A DNA stretch of 64,000 nt, from contig JAUIMM010001412.1 of NCBI GenBank assembly GCA_031769625.1, forward strand, positions 310,001-374,000. The letters are read 5' to 3'. Numbering within the stretch: the stretch's first letter is position 1; every line of letters begins with the position of its first letter. The position numbers and the translations under genes are program-made. The notes under the pieces were generated by a model that was not told the DNA's origin, ran no database searches, and saw only the letters and a list, made by a program, of their open reading frames with translations. Shown here in pieces: positions 13,513 to 30,085 of the stretch. This DNA comes from Taudactylus pleione (lineage: Eukaryota > Chordata > Amphibia > Anura > Myobatrachidae).

Positions 13513-16500
13513 ACTGTGTGTGAGGGGAACGTGGCCCATTATAGTGCAGATGGGGTGTGTACATCACATACTGTTGGGGATAGAACTGTGTATAGGACAT
13601 TAATAGGACCTTATATAAATAGGTCTGACCATAGTGTATTACTGTGTGTGAGGGGAACGTGGCCCATTATAGTGCAGATGGGGTGTGTGTACATCACATA
13701 CTGCTGGGGACAGTACTGAGTAAGGGACATTAATAGGACCTTATATAAATAGGTCTGACCATAGTGTATTACTGTGTGTGAGGGGTACGGGCCCATTATA
13801 GTGCAGATGGGGTGTGTGTACATCACATACTGCTGGGGACAGAACTGTGTATAGGACATTAATAGGACATTATATAAATGCGTCTGACCATAGTGTATTA
13901 CTGTGTGTGAGGGGAACGTGGCCCATTATAGTGCAGATGGGGTGTGTGTATATCACATACTGCTGGGGACAGAACTGTGTATGGGACCTTAATAGGACCT
14001 TATATAAATGGATCTGAGCATAGTGTATCACTGTGTGTGAGGGGTACGTGGCCCATTATAGTGCAGATGGGGTGTGTGTATATCACATACTGCTGGGGAC
14101 AGAACTGTGTATGGTACATTAATAGGATCTTATATAAATAGGTCTGACCACAGTGTATTACTGTGTGTATGAGGAACGTGGCCCACTATAGTGCAGATGG
14201 GGTTTGTGTACATCACATACTGCTGGGGACAGAACTGTGTATGGGACATTAATAGGACCTTATATAAATGGGTCTGACCATAGTGTAATACTGTGTGTGA
14301 GGGGAACATGGCCCATTATAGTGCAGATGGGGTGTGTGTATATCACATACTGCTGGGGACAGAACTGTGTATGGTACATTAATAGGATCTTATATAAATA
14401 GGTCTGACCATAGTGTATTACTGTGTGTGAGGGGAACGTGGCCCATTATAGTGCAGATGGGGTGTGTGTACATCACATACTGCTGGGGACAGAACTGTGT
14501 ATAGGACATTAATAGGACCTTATATAAATGGGTCTGACCATAGTATATTACTGTGTGTGAGGGGAACGTGGCCCATTATAGTGCAGATGGGGTGTGTACA
14601 TCACATACTGCTGGGGATAGAACTGTGTATGGGACATTAATAGGACCTTATATAAATGGGACAGACCATAGTGTATAACTGTGTGTGAGGGGAACGTGGC
14701 CCATTATAGTGCAGATGTGGTGTGTACATCACATTCTGCTGGGGACAGAACTGTGTATGGGACATTAATAGGACCTTATATAAATGGATCTGACCATAGT
14801 GTATTACTGTGTTCGAGGGGAACGTGGCCCATTATAGTGCAGATGGGGTGTGTACATCACATACTGCTGGGGACAGAACTGTGTATAGGACATTAATAGG
14901 ACCTTATATAAATGGGTCTGACCATAGTGTATTACTGTGTTCGAGGGGAACGTGGCCCATTATAGTGCAGATGGGGTGTGTGTACATCACATACTGCTGG
15001 GGACAGAACTGTGTATAGGACATTAATAGGACCTTATATAAATGGGTCTGACCATAGTGTATTACTGTGTGTGAGGGGAACATGGCCCATTATAGTGCAG
15101 ATGGGGAGTGTGTACATCACATACTGCTGGGGATAGAACTGTGTATAGGACATTAATAGGACCTTATATAAATGGGTCTGACCATAGTGTATTACTGTGT
15201 TCGAGGGGAACGTGGCCCATTATAGTGCAGATGGGGTGTGTGTACATCACATACTGCTGGGGACAGAACTGTGTATAGGACATTAATAGGACCTTATATA
15301 AATGGGTCTGACCATAGTGTATTACTGTGTATGAGGGGAACTTGGCCCATTATAGTGCAGATGGGGTGTGTGTACATCACATACTGCTGGGGACAGGACT
15401 GTGAATAGGACATTAATAGGACCTTATATAAATGGGTCTGACCATAGTGTATTACTGTGTGTGAGGGGAACGTGGCCCATTATAGTGCAGATGGGGTGTG
15501 TACATCGCATACTGCTGGGGACAGAACTGTGTATAGGACATTAATAGGACCTTATATAAATGGGTCAGACCATAGTATATTACTGTGTGTGAGGGGAACG
15601 TGGCCCATTATAGTGCAGATGGGGTGTGTGTACATCACATACTGCTGGGGACAGAACTGTGTATGGGACATTAATAGGACCTTAAATAAATGGGTCTGAC
15701 CATAGTATATTACTGTGTGTGAGGGGAACGTGGCCCATTATAGTGCAGATGGGGTGTGTGTACATCACATACTGCTGGGGACAGAACTGTGTATAGGACA
15801 TTAATAGGACCTTATATAAATGGGTCTGACCATAGTGTATTACTGTGTGTGAGGGGAACGTGGCCCATTATAGTGCAGATGGGGTGTGTGTACATCACAT
15901 ACTGCTGGGGACATAACTGTGTATAGGACATTAATAGGACCTTATATAAATGGGTCTGACCATAGTGTATTACTGTGTTTGAGGGGAACGTGGCCCATTA
16001 TAGTGCACATGGGGTGTGTGTACATCACATACTGCTGGGGACAGATCTATGTATGGGACATTAATAGGACATTATATAAATGGGTCTGACCATAGTATAT
16101 TACTGTGTGTGAGGGGAACGTGGCCCATTATAGTGCAGATGGGGTTTGTGTACATCATATACTGCTGGGTACAGAACTGTGTATAGGACATTAATAGGAC
16201 CTTATATAAATGGGACTGACCATAGTATATTACTGTGTGTGAGGGAAACGTGGCCCATTATAGTGCAGATGGGGTGTGTGTACATCACATACTGCTGGGT
16301 ACAGAACTGTATATGAGACATTAATAGGACCTTATATAAATGGGTCTGACCATAGTATATTACTGTGTGTGAGGGGAACGTGGCCCATTATAGTGCAGAT
16401 GGGGTGTGTGTACATCACATACTGCTGGGGACAGAACTGTGTATAGGACATTAATAGGACCTTATATAAATAGGTCTGACCATAGTGTATTACTGTGTGT

Positions 16501-17231
16501 GAGGGGAACGTGGCCCATTATAGTGCAGATGGGGTGTGTGTACATCACATACTGCTGGGTACATAACTGTGTATGGGACATTAATAGGACCTTATATAAA
16601 TGGGTCTGACCATAGTGTATTACTGTGTGTGAGGGGAACGTGGCCCATTATAGTGCACATGGGGTGTGTACATCACATACTGCTGGGTACAGAACTGTGT
16701 ATAGGACATTAATAGGAACTTATATAAATGGGTCTGACCATAGTGTATTACTGTGTGTGAGGGGAACGTGGCCCATTATAGTGCAGATGGGGTGTGTGTA
16801 CATCACATACTGCTGGGGACAGAACTGTGTATGGGACATTAATAGGACCTTATATAAATGGGTCTGACCATAGTGTATTACTGTGTGTGATGGGAACGTG
16901 GCTCATTATAGTGCAGATGGGGTGAGTGTACATCACATACTGCTGGGGACAGAACTGTGTATGGGACATTAATAGGACCTTATATAAATGGGTCTGACCA
17001 TAGTATATTACTGTGTGTGAGGGGAACATGGCCCATTATAGTGCAGATGGGGTGTGTGTACATCACATACTGCTGGGGACAGAACTGTGTATAGGACATT
17101 AATAGGACCTTATATAAATGGGACAGACCATAGTGTATTACTGTGTGTGAGGGGAACGTGGCCCATTATAGTGCAGATGTGGTGTGTGTACATCACATAC
17201 TGCTGGGGACAGAACTGTGTATAGGACATTA

Positions 17232-20200
17232 ATAGGACCTTATATAAATGGGTCTGACCATAGTGTATTACTGTGTATGAGGGGAACTTGGCCCATTATA
17301 GTGCAGATGGGGTGTGTGTACATCACATACTGCTGGGGACAGGACTGTGAATAGGACATTAATAGGAACTTATATAAATGGGTCTGACCATAGTGTATTA
17401 CTGTGTGTGAGGGGAACGTGGCCAATTATAGAGCAGATGGGGTGTGTGTACATCACATACTGCTGGGGACAGAACTGTATATGGGACATTAATAGGAGAT
17501 TATATAAATGGGTCTGACCATAGTGTATTACTGTGTGTGAGGGGAACGTGACCCATTATAGTGCAGATGAGGTGTGTGTACATCACATACTGCTGGGGAC
17601 AGAACTGTGTATGGGACATTAATAGGACCTTATATAATTGGGTCTGACCATAGTGTATTACTGTGTGTGATGGGAACGTGGCCCATTATAGTGCAGATGG
17701 GGTGTGTACATCACATACTGCTGGGGACAGAACTGTGTATGGGACATTAATAGGACCTTATATAAATGGGTCTGACCATAGTGTATTACTGTGTGTGAGG
17801 GGAACGTGGCCCATTATAGTGCAGATGGGGTGTGTGTACATCACATACTGCTGGGGACAGTGCTGAGTTTGGGACATTAATAGGACCTTATATAAATGGG
17901 TCAGACCATAGTATATTACTGTGTGTGAGGGGAACGTGGCCCACTATAGTGCAGATGGGGTGTGTGTACATCACATACTGCTGGGGACAGAAGTGTGTAT
18001 GGGACATTAATAGGACCTTATATAAATGGGTCTGACCATAGTGTATTACTGTGTGTGAGGGGAACGTGGCCCATTATAGTGCAGATGGGGTGTGTGTACA
18101 TCACATACTGCTGGGGACAGAACTGTGTATGGGACATTAATAGGACCTTATATAATTGGGTCTGACCATAGTGTATTACTGTGTGTGAGGGGAACGTGGC
18201 CCATTATAGTGCAGATGGGGTGTGTGTACATCACATACTGCTGGGGACAGAACTGTGTATGGGACATTAATAGGACCTTATATAAATGGGTCTGACCATA
18301 GTATATTACTGTGTGTGAGGGGAACGTGGCCCATTATAGTGCAGATGGGGTGTGTACATCACATACTGCTGGGGACAGAACTGTGTATAGGACATTAATA
18401 GGACCTTATATAAATAGGTCTGACCATAGTGTATTACTGTGTGTGAGGGGTACGTGGCCCATTATAGTGCAGATGGGGTGTGTGTACATCACATACTGCT
18501 GGGGACAGTGCTGAGTTTGGGACATTAATAGGACCTTATATAAATGGGTCAGACCATAGTATATTACTGTGTGTGAGGGGAACGTGGCCCACTATAGTGC
18601 AGATGGGGTGTGTGTACATCACATACTGCTGGGGACAGAACTGTGTATGGGACATTAATAGGACCTTAAATAAATGGGTCTGACCATAGTATATTACTGT
18701 GTGTGAGGGGAACGTGGCCCATTATAGTGCAGATGGGGTGTGTGTACATCACATACTGCTGGGGACAGAACTGTGTATAGGACATTAATAGGACCTTATA
18801 TAAATGGGTCTGACCATAGTGTATTACTGTGTGTGAGGGGAACGTGGCCCATTATAGTGCAGAGGGGTGTGTGTACATCACATACTGCTGGGGACAGAAC
18901 TGTGTATAGGACATTAATAGGACCTTATATAAATGGATCTGACCATAGTGTATTACTGTGTTTGAGGGGAACGTGGCCCATTATACTGCACATGGGGTGT
19001 GTGTACATCACATACTGCTGGGGACAGATCTATGTATGGGACATTAATAGGACATTATATAAATGGGTCTGACCATAGTATATTACTGTGTGTGAGGGGA
19101 ACGTGGCCCATTATAGTGCAGATGGGGTTTGTGTACATCACATACTGCTGGGTACAGAACTGTGTATAGGACATTAATAGGACCTTATATAAATGGGTCT
19201 GACCATAGTATATTACTGTGTGTGAGGGAAACGTGGCCCATTATAGTGCAGATGGGGTGTGTGTACATCACATACTGCTGGGGACAGATCTGTGTATGGG
19301 ACATTAATAGGACATTATATAAATGGGTCTGACCATATTGTATTACTGTGTGTGAGGGGAACATGGCCCAATATAGTGCAGATGGGGTGTGTGTACATCA
19401 CATACTGCTGGGGACAGAACTGTGTATAGGACCTTATATAAATGGGTCTGACCATAGTATATTACTGTGTGTGAGGGGAACATTGCCCATTATAGTGCAG
19501 ATGGGGTGTGTACATCACATACTGCTGGGTACAGAACTGTATATGGGACATTAATAGGACCTTATATAAATGGGTCTGACCATAGTGTATTACTGTGTGT
19601 GAGGGGAACGTGGCCCATTATAGTGCAGATGGGGTGTGTGTACATCACATACTGCTGGGGACAGAACTGTGTATAGGACATTAATAGGACCTTATATAAA
19701 TAGGTCTGACCATAGTGTATTACTGTGTGTGAGGGGAACGTGGCCCATTATAGTGCAGATGGGGTGTGTGTACATCACATACTGCTGGGTACAGAACTGT
19801 GTATGGGACATTAATAGGACCTTATATAAATGGGTCTGACCATAGTGTATTACTGTGTGTGAGGGGAACGTGGCCCATTATAGTGCACATGGGGTGTGTA
19901 CATCACATACTGCTGGGTACAGAACTGTGTATAGGACATTAATAGGACCTTATATAAATGGGTCTGACCATTGTCTATTACTGTGTGTGAGGGGAACTTG
20001 GCCCATTATAGTGCATATGGGGTGTGTGTACATCACATACTGCTGGGGACAGAACTGTGTATGGGACATTAATAGGACCTTATATAAATGGGTCTGATCA
20101 TAGTGTATTACTGTGTGTATGAGGGGAACGTGGCCCATTATAGTGCAGATGGGGTGTGTGTATATCACATACTGCTGGGGACAGAACTGTGTATGGGACA

Positions 20201-23200
20201 TTAATAGGACCTTATATAAATGGGTCTGACCATAGTATATTACTGTGTGTGAGGGGAACATGGCCCATTATAGTGCAGATGGGGTGTGTGTACATCACAT
20301 ACTGCTGGGGATAGAACTGTGTATGGGACATTAATAGGACCTTATATAAATGGGTCTGACCATATTGTATTACTGTGTGTGAGGGGAACGTGGCCCATTA
20401 TAGTGCAGATGGGGTGTGTGTACATCACATACTGCTGGGGACAGAGCTGTGTATGGGACATTAATAGGACCTTATATAAATGGGTCTGACCATAGTGTAT
20501 TACTGTGTGTGACGGGAACGTGGCCCATTATAGTGCAGATAGTGTGTGTACATCACATACTGCTGGGGACAGAACTGTATATGGGACATTAATAGGACCT
20601 TATATATATGGGTCTGACCATAGTGTATTACTGTGTGTGAGGGGAACGTGGCCCATTATAGTGCAGATAGGGTGTGTACATCACATACTGCTGGGGACAG
20701 AACTGTGTATGGGACAATAATAGGACCTTATATAATTGGGTCTGACCATAGTGTATTACTATGTGTGAGGGGAACGTGGCCCATTATAGTGCAGATGGGG
20801 TGTGTGTACATCACATACTGCTGGGGACAGAATTGTGTATAGGACATTATTAGGACCTTATATAAATGGGTCTGACCATAGTGTATTACTGTGTGTGAGG
20901 GGAACGTGGCCCATTATAGTGCAGATGGGGTGTGTGTACATCACATACTGCTGGGGACAGGACTGTGTATGGGACATTAATAGGACCTTATATAAATAGG
21001 TCTGACCATAGTGTATTACTGTGTGTGAGGGGAACGTGGCCCATCATAGTGCAGATGGGGTGTCTGTACATCATATACTGCTGGGGACAGTACTGAGTAT
21101 GGGACATTAATAGGACCTTATATAAATGGGTCTGACCATAGTGTATTACTGTGTGTAAGGGGAACGTGGCCCATTATAGTGCAGATGGGGTGTGTGTACA
21201 TCACATACTGCTGGGGACAGAACTGTGTATGGGACATTAATAGGACCTTATATAAATGGGTCTGACCATAGTGTATTACTGTGTGTGAGGGGTACGTGGC
21301 CCACTATAGTGCAGATGGGGTGTGTGTACATCACATACTGCTGGGTACAGAATTGTGTATGGGACATTAATAGGACCTTATATAAATGGGTCTGACCATA
21401 GTGTAATACTGTGTGTGAGGGGAACATGGCCCAATATAGTGCAGATGGGGTGTGTGTACATCACATACTGCTGGGGACAGAACTGTGTATGGGACATTAA
21501 TAGGACCTTATATAAATGGGACAGACCATAGTGTATAACTGTGTGTGAGGGGAACGTGGCCCATTATAGTGCAGATGTGGTGTGTGTACATCACATACTG
21601 CTGGGGACAGAACTGTGTATAGGACATTAATAGGACCTTATATAAATGGGTCTGACCATAGTGTATTACTGTGTTCGAGGGGAACGTGGCCCATTATAGT
21701 GCAGATGGGGTGTGTGTACATCACATACTGCTGGGGACAGAACTGTGTAGAGGACATTAATAGGACCTTATATAAATGGGTCTGACCATAGTGTATTACT
21801 GTGTATGAGGGGAACTTGGCCCATTATAGTGCACATGGGGTGTGTGTACATCACATACTGCTGGGGACAGGACTGTGAATAGGACATTAATAGGACCTTA
21901 TATAAATGGGTCTGACCATAGTGTATTACTGTGTGTGAGGGGAACGTGGCCCATTATAGTGCAGATGGGGTGTGTGTACATCACATACTGCTGGGGACAG
22001 GACTGTGAATAGGACATTAATAGGACCTTATATAAATGGGTCTGACCATAGTGTATTACTGTGTATGAGGGGAACTTGGCCCATTATAGTGCAGATGGGG
22101 TGTGTGTACATCACATACTGCTGGGGACAGGACTGTGAATAGGACATTAATAGGACCTTATATAAATGGGTCTGACCATAGTGTATTACTGTGTGTGAGG
22201 GGAACGTGGCCAATTATAGAGCAGATGGGGTGTGTGTACATCACATACTGCTGGGGACAGAACTGTATATGGGACATTAATAGGAGATTATATAAATGGG
22301 TCTGACCATAGTGTATTACTGTGTGTGAGGGGAACGTGACCCATTATAGTGCAGATGAGGTGTGTGTACATCACATACTGCTGGGGACAGAACTGTGTAT
22401 GGGACATTAATAGGACCTTATATAATTGGGTCTGACCATAGTGTATTACTGTGTGTGATGGGAACGTGGCCCATTATAGTGCAGATGGGGTGTGTGTACA
22501 TCACATACTGCTGGGGACAGAACTGTGTATGGGACATTAATAGGACCTTATATAAATGGGTCTGACCATAGTGTATTACTGTGTGTGAGGGGAACGTGGC
22601 CAATTATAGTGCAGATGGGGTGTGTGTACATCACATACTGCTGGGGACAGTGCTGAGTTTGGGACATTAATAGGACCTTATATAAATGGGTCAGACCATA
22701 GTATATTACTGTGTGTGAGGGGAACGTGGCCCACTATAGTGCAGATGGGGTGTGTGTACATCACATACTGCTGGGGACAGAAGTGTGTATGGGACATTAA
22801 TAGGACCTTATATAAATGGGTCTGACCATAGTGTATTACTGTGTGTGAGGGGAACGTGGCCCATTATAGTGCAGATGGGGTGTGTGTACATCACATACTG
22901 CTGGGGACAGAACTGTGTATGGGACATTAATAGGACCTTATATAATTGGGTCTGACCATAGTGTATTACTGTGTGTGAGGGGAACGTGGCCCATTATAGT
23001 GCAGATGGGGTGTGTGTACATCACATACTGCTGGGGACAGAACTGTGTATGGGACATTAATAGGACCTTATATAAATGGGTCTGACCATAGTGTATTACT
23101 GTGTGTGAGGGGAACGTGGCCCATTATAGTGCAGATGGGGTGTGTGTACATCACATACTGCTGGGGACAGAACTGTGTATAGGACATTAATAGGACCTTA

Positions 23201-26200
23201 TATAAATAGGTCTGACCATAGTGTATTACTGTGTGTGAGGGGTACGTGGCCCATTATAGTGCAGATGGGGTGTGTGTACATCACATACTGCTGGGGACAG
23301 TGCTGAGTTTGGGACATTAATAGGACCTTATATAAATGGGTCAGACCATAGTATATTACTGTGTGTGAGGGGAACGTGGCCCACTATAGTGCAGATGGGG
23401 TGTGTGTACATCACATACTGCTGGGGACAGAACTGTGTATGGGACATTAATAGGACCTTAAATAAATGGGTCTGACCATAGTATATTACTGTGTGTGAGG
23501 GGAACGTGGCCCATTATAGTGCAGATGGGGTGTGTGTACATCACATACTGCTGGGGACAGAACTGTGTATAGGACATTAATAGGACCTTATATAAATGGG
23601 TCTGACCATAGTGTATTACTGTGTGTGAGGGGAACGTGGCCCATTATAGTGCAGAGGGGTGTGTGTACATCACATACTGCTGGGGACAGAACTGTGTATA
23701 GGACATTAATAGGACCTTATATAAATGGATCTGACCATAGTGTATTACTGTGTTTGAGGGGAACGTGGCCCATTATACTGCACATGGGGTGTGTGTACAT
23801 CACATACTGCTGGGGACAGATCTATGTATGGGACATTAATAGGACATTATATAAATGGGTCTGACCATAGTATATTACTGTGTGTGAGGGGAACGTGGCC
23901 CATTATAGTGCAGATGGGGTTTGTGTACATCACATACTGCTGGGTACAGAACTGTGTATAGGACATTAATAGGACCTTATATAAATGGGTCTGACCATAG
24001 TATATTACTGTGTGTGAGGGAAACGTGGCCCATTATAGTGCAGATGGGGTGTGTGTACATCACATACTGCTGGGGACAGATCTGTGTATGGGACATTAAT
24101 AGGACATTATATAAATGGGTCTGACCATATTGTATTACTGTGTGTGAGGGGAACATGGCCCAATATAGTGCAGATGGGGTGTGTGTACATCACATACTGC
24201 TGGGGACAGAACTGTGTATAGGACCTTATATAAATGGGTCTGACCATAGTATATTACTGTGTGTGAGGGGAACATTGCCCATTATAGTGCAGATGGGGTG
24301 TGTACATCACATACTGCTGGGTACAGAACTGTATATGGGACATTAATAGGACCTTATATAAATGGGTCTGACCATAGTGTATTACTGTGTGTGAGGGGAA
24401 CGTGGCCCATTATAGTGCAGATGGGGTGTGTGTACATCACATACTGCTGGGGACAGAACTGTGTATAGGACATTAATAGGACCTTATATAAATAGGTCTG
24501 ACCATAGTGTATTACTGTGTGTGAGGGGAACGTGGCCCATTATAGTGCAGATGGGGTGTGTGTACATCACATACTGCTGGGTACAGAACTGTGTATGGGA
24601 CATTAATAGGACCTTATATAAATGGGTCTGACCATAGTGTATTACTGTGTGTGAGGGGAACGTGGCCCATTATAGTGCACATGGGGTGTGTACATCACAT
24701 ACTGCTGGGTACAGAACTGTGTATAGGACATTAATAGGACCTTATATAAATGGGTCTGACCATTGTCTATTACTGTGTGTGAGGGGAACTTGGCCCATTA
24801 TAGTGCATATGGGGTGTGTGTACATCACATACTGCTGGGGACAGAACTGTGTATGGGACATTAATAGGACCTTATATAAATGGGTCTGATCATAGTGTAA
24901 TACTGTGTGTGAGGGGAACGTGGCTCATTATAGTGCAGATGGGGTGAGTGTACATCACATACTGCTGGGGACAGAACTGTGTATGGGACATTAATAGGAC
25001 CTTATATAAATGGGTCTGACCATAGTATATTACTGTGTGTGAGGGGAACATGGCCCATTATAGTGCAGATGGGGTGTGTGTACATCACATACTGCTGGGG
25101 ATAGAACTGTGTATGGGACATTAATAGGACCTTATATAAATGGGTCTGATCATAGTGTAATACTGTGTGTGAGGGGAACGTGGCTCATTATAGTGCAGAT
25201 GGGGTGTGTGTACATCACATACTGCTGGGGACAGAGCTGTGTATGGGACATTAATAGGACCTTATATAAATGGGTCTGACCATAGTGTATTACTGTGTGT
25301 GAGGGGAACGTGGCCCATTATAGTGCAGATAGGGTGTGTACATCACATACTGCTGGGGACAGAACTGTATATGGGACATTAATAGGACCTTATATATATG
25401 GGTCTGACCATAGTGTATTACTGTGTGTGAGGGGAACGTGGCCCATTATAGTGCAGATAGGGTGTGTACATCACATACTGCTGGGGACAGAACTGTGTAT
25501 GGGACAATAATAGGACCTTATATAATTGGGTCTGACCATAGTGTATTACTATGTGTGAGGGGAACGTGGCCCATTATAGTGCAGATGGGGTGTGTGTACA
25601 TCACATACTGCTGGGGACAGAATTGTGTATAGGACATTATTAGGACCTTATATAAATGGGTCTGACCATAGTGTATTACTGTGTGTGAGGGGAACGTGGC
25701 CCATTATAGTGCAGATGGGGTGTGTGTACATCACATACTGCTGGGGACAGGACTGTGTATGGGACATTAATAGGACCTTATATAAATAGGTCTGACCATA
25801 GTGTATTACTGTGTGTGAGGGGAACGTGGCCCATCATAGTGCAGATGGGGTGTCTGTACATCATATACTGCTGGGGACAGTACTGAGTATGGGACATTAA
25901 TAGGACCTTATATAAATGGGTCTGACCATAGTGTATTACTGTGTGTAAGGGGAACGTGGCCCATTATAGTGCAGATGGGGTGTGTGTACATCACATACTG
26001 CTGGGGACAGAACTGTGTATGGGACATTAATAGGACCTTATATAAATAGGTCTGACCATAGTGTATTACTGTGTGTGAGGGGTACGTGGCCCATTATAGT
26101 ACAGATGGGGTGTGTGTACATCACATACTGCTGGGGACAGAACTGTGTATGGGACATTAATAGGACCTTATATAAATAGGTCTGACCATAGTGTATTACT

Positions 26201-27100
26201 GTGTGTGAGGGGTACGTGGCCCATTATAGTACAGATGGGGTGTGTACATCACATACTGCTGGGGACAGAACTGTGTATGGGACTTTAATAGGACCTTATA
26301 TAAATGGGTCTGACCATAGTGTAATACTGTGTGTGAGGGGAACATGGCCCAATATAGTGCAGATGGGGTGTGTGTACATCACATACTGCTGGGGACAGAA
26401 CTGTGTATGGGACATTAATAGGACCTTATATAAATGGGTCTGACCATAGTGTATTACTGTGTGTGAGGGGAACGTGGCCCATTATAGTGCAGATGGGGTG
26501 TGTGTACATCACATACTGCTGGGGACAGAACTGTGTATAGGACATTAATAGGACCTTATATAAATGGGTCTGACCATAGTGTATTACTGTGTTCGAGGGG
26601 AACGTGGCCCATTATAGTGCAGATGGGGTGTGTGTACATCACATACTGCTGGGGACAGAACTGTGTAGAGGACATTAATAGGACCTTATATAAATGGGTC
26701 TGACCATAGTGTATTACTGTGTGTGAGGGGAACGTGGCCCATTATAGTGCAGATGGGGTGTGTGTACATCACATACTGCTGGGGACAGGACTGTGAATAG
26801 GACATTAATAGGACCTTATATAAATGGGTCTGACCATAGTGTATTACTGTGTGTGAGGGGAACGTGGCCCATTATAGTGCACATGGGGTGTGTGTACATC
26901 ACATACTGCTGGGGACAGGACTGTGAATAGGACATTAATAGGACCTTATATAAATGGGTCTGACCATAGTGTATTACTGTGTGTGAGGGGAACGTGGCCC
27001 ATTATAGTGCAGATGGGGTGTGTGTACATCACATACTGCTGGGGACAGGACTGTGAATAGGACATTAATAGGACCTTATATAAATGGGTCTGACCATAGT
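17232..27100 (+). repeat. Tandem higher-order duplication, about 4.79-kb unit, in the satellite
   Basis: Rare monomer variants recur in the same order at an offset of 4788-4792 bp. Examples are the monomer with GTGCTGAGTTTGG (17860, 18507 and 22660, 23300), the shortened GCAGAGGGGTGTG variant (about 18860 and 23655) and the 11-bp deletion in the ATTAATAGG region (about 19430 and 24222). Copy 1 is about 17232-22019. Copy 2 starts directly after it and gains one extra monomer near 26200-26440 before similarity breaks up around 27 kb. The unit is about 37 monomers. The two copies look nearly identical where I compared them, which implies recent duplication by unequal exchange or a similar process, or an assembly artefact. 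Confidence 0.85.
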
Positions 27101-30085
27101 GTATTACTGTGTATGAGGGGAACTTGGCCCATTATAGTGCAGATGGGGTGTGTGTACATCACATACTGCTGGGGACAGGACTGTGAATAGGACATTAATA
27201 GGACCTTATATAAATGGGTCTGACCATAGTGTATTACTGTGTGTGAGGGGAACATGGCCCATTATAGTGCAGATGGGGTGTGTGTACATCACATACTGCT
27301 GGGGACAGAACTGTGTATGGGACATTAATAGGACCTTATATAAATGGGTCTGACCATAGTGTATTACTGTGTGTGAGGGGAACGTGGCCCATTATAGTGC
27401 AGATGGGGTGTGTGTACATCACATACTGCTGGGTACAGAACTGTGTATGGGACATTAATAGGACCTTATATAATTGGGTCTGACCATAGTGTATTACTGT
27501 GTGTGAGGGGAACGTGGCCCACTATAGTGCAGATGGGGTGTGTGTACATCACATACTGCTGGGGACAGAACTGTGTATAGGACATTAATAGGACCTTATA
27601 TAAATGGGTCTGACCATAGTGTATTACTGTGTGTGAGGGGAACGTGGCCCATTATAGTGCAGATGGGGTGTGTGTACATCACATACTGCTGGGGACAGAA
27701 CTGTGTATAGGACATTAATAGGACCTTATATAAATGGGTCTGACCATAGTGTATTACTGTGTTTGAGGGGAACGTGGCCCATTATAGTGCAGATGGGGTG
27801 TGTGTACATCACATACTGCTGGGGACAGATCTGTGTATGGGACATTAATAGGATATTATATAAATGGGTCTGACCATATTGTATTACTGTGTGTGAGGGG
27901 AACATGGCCCAATATAGTGCAGATGGGGTGTGTGTACATCACATACTGCTGGGGACAGAATTGTGTATAGGACATTGATAGAACCTTATATAAATGGGTC
28001 TGACCATAGTGTATTACTGTGTGTGAGGGGAACGTGGCCCATTATAGTGCAGATGGGGTGTGTGTAAATCACATACTGCTGGGGACAGAACTCTGTATAG
28101 GACATTAATAGGACCTTATATAAATGGGTCTGACCATAGTATATTACTGTGTGTGAGGGGAACATTGCCCATTATAGTGCAGATGGGGTGTGTACATCAC
28201 ATACTGCTGGGTACAGAACTGTATATGGGACATTAATAGGACCTTATATAAATGGGTCTCACCATAGTGTATTACTGTGTGTGAGGGGAACGTGGCCCAT
28301 TATAGTGCAGATGGGGTGTGTGTACATCACATACTGCTGGGGACAGAACTGTGTATAGGATATTAATAGGACCTTATATAAATGGGTCTGACCATAGTGT
28401 ATTACTGTGTGTGAGGGGAACGTGGCCCATTATAGTGCAGATGGGGTGTGTACATCACATACTGCTGGGGACAGAATTGTGTATAGGACATTAATAGGAC
28501 CTTATATAAATGGGTCTGACCATAGTGTATTACTGTGTGTGAGGGGAACGTGGCCCATTATAGTGCAGATGGGGTGTGTGTACATCACATACTGCTGGGG
28601 ACAGAACTGTGTATAGGACATTAATAGGACCTTATATAAATGGGTCTGACCATAGTATATTACTGTGTGTGAGGGGAACATTGCCCATTATAGTGCAGAT
28701 GGGGTGTGTGTACATCACATACTGCTGGGGACAGAACTGTGTATAGGACATTAATAGGACCTTATATAAATAGGTCTGACCATAGTGTATTACTGTGTGT
28801 GAGGGGAACGTGGCCCATTATAGTGCAGATGGGGTGTGTGTACATCACATACTGCTGGGTACAGAACTGTATATGGGACATTAATAGGACCTTATATAAA
28901 TGGGTCTGACCATAGTGTATTACTGTGTGTGAGGGGAACGTGGCCCATTATAGTGCAGATGGGGTGTGTGTACATCACATACTGCTGGGGACAGAACTGT
29001 GTATAGGACATTAATAGGACCTTATATAAATAGGTCTGACCATAGTGTATTACTGTGTGTGAGGGGAACATGGCCCATTATAGTGCAGATGGGGTGTGTG
29101 TACATCACATACTGCTGGGTACAGAACTGTATATGGGACATTAATAGGACCTTATATAAATGGGTCTGACCATAGTGTATTACTGTGTGTGAGGGGAACG
29201 TGGCCCATTATAGTGCAGATGGGGTGTGTGTACATCACATACTGCTGGGTACAGAACTGTGTATGGGACATTAATAGGACCTTATATAAATGGGTCTGAC
29301 CATAGTGTATTACTGTGTGTGAGGGGAACGTGGCCCATTATAGTGCACATGGGGTGTGTACATCACATACTGCTGGGTACAGAACTGTGTATAGGACATT
29401 AATAGGACCTTATATAAATGGGTCTGACCTTAGTGTATTACTGTGTGTGAGGGGAACGTGGCCCATTATAGTGCAGATGGGGTGTGTGTACATCACATAC
29501 TGCTGGGGACAGAACTGTGTATAGGACATTAATAGGACCTTATATAAATGGGTCTGACCATATTGTATTACTGTGTGTGAGGGGAACGTGGCCCATTATA
29601 GTGCAGATGGGGTGTGTGTACATCACATACTGCTGGGGACAGGACTGTGTATGGGACATTAATAGGACCTTATATAAATGGGTCTGACCATAGTGTATTA
29701 CTGTGTGTGAGGGGAACGTGGCCCATTATAGTGCAGATAGGGTGTGTACATCACATACTGCTGGGGACAGAACTGTGTATGGGACATTAATAGGACCTTA
29801 TATAATTGGGTCTGACCATAGTGTATTACTATGTGTGAGGGGAACGTGGCCCATTATAGTGCAGATGGGGTGTGTGTACATCACATACTGCTGGGGACAG
29901 AATTGTGTATAGGACATTATTAGGACCTTATATAAATGGGTCTGACCATAGTGTATTACTGTGTGTGAGGGGAACGTGGCCAATTATAGAGCAGATGGGG
30001 TGTGTACATCACATACTGCTGGGGACAGAACTGTATATGGGACATTAATAGGACCTTATATAAATGGGTCTGACCATAGTGTATT

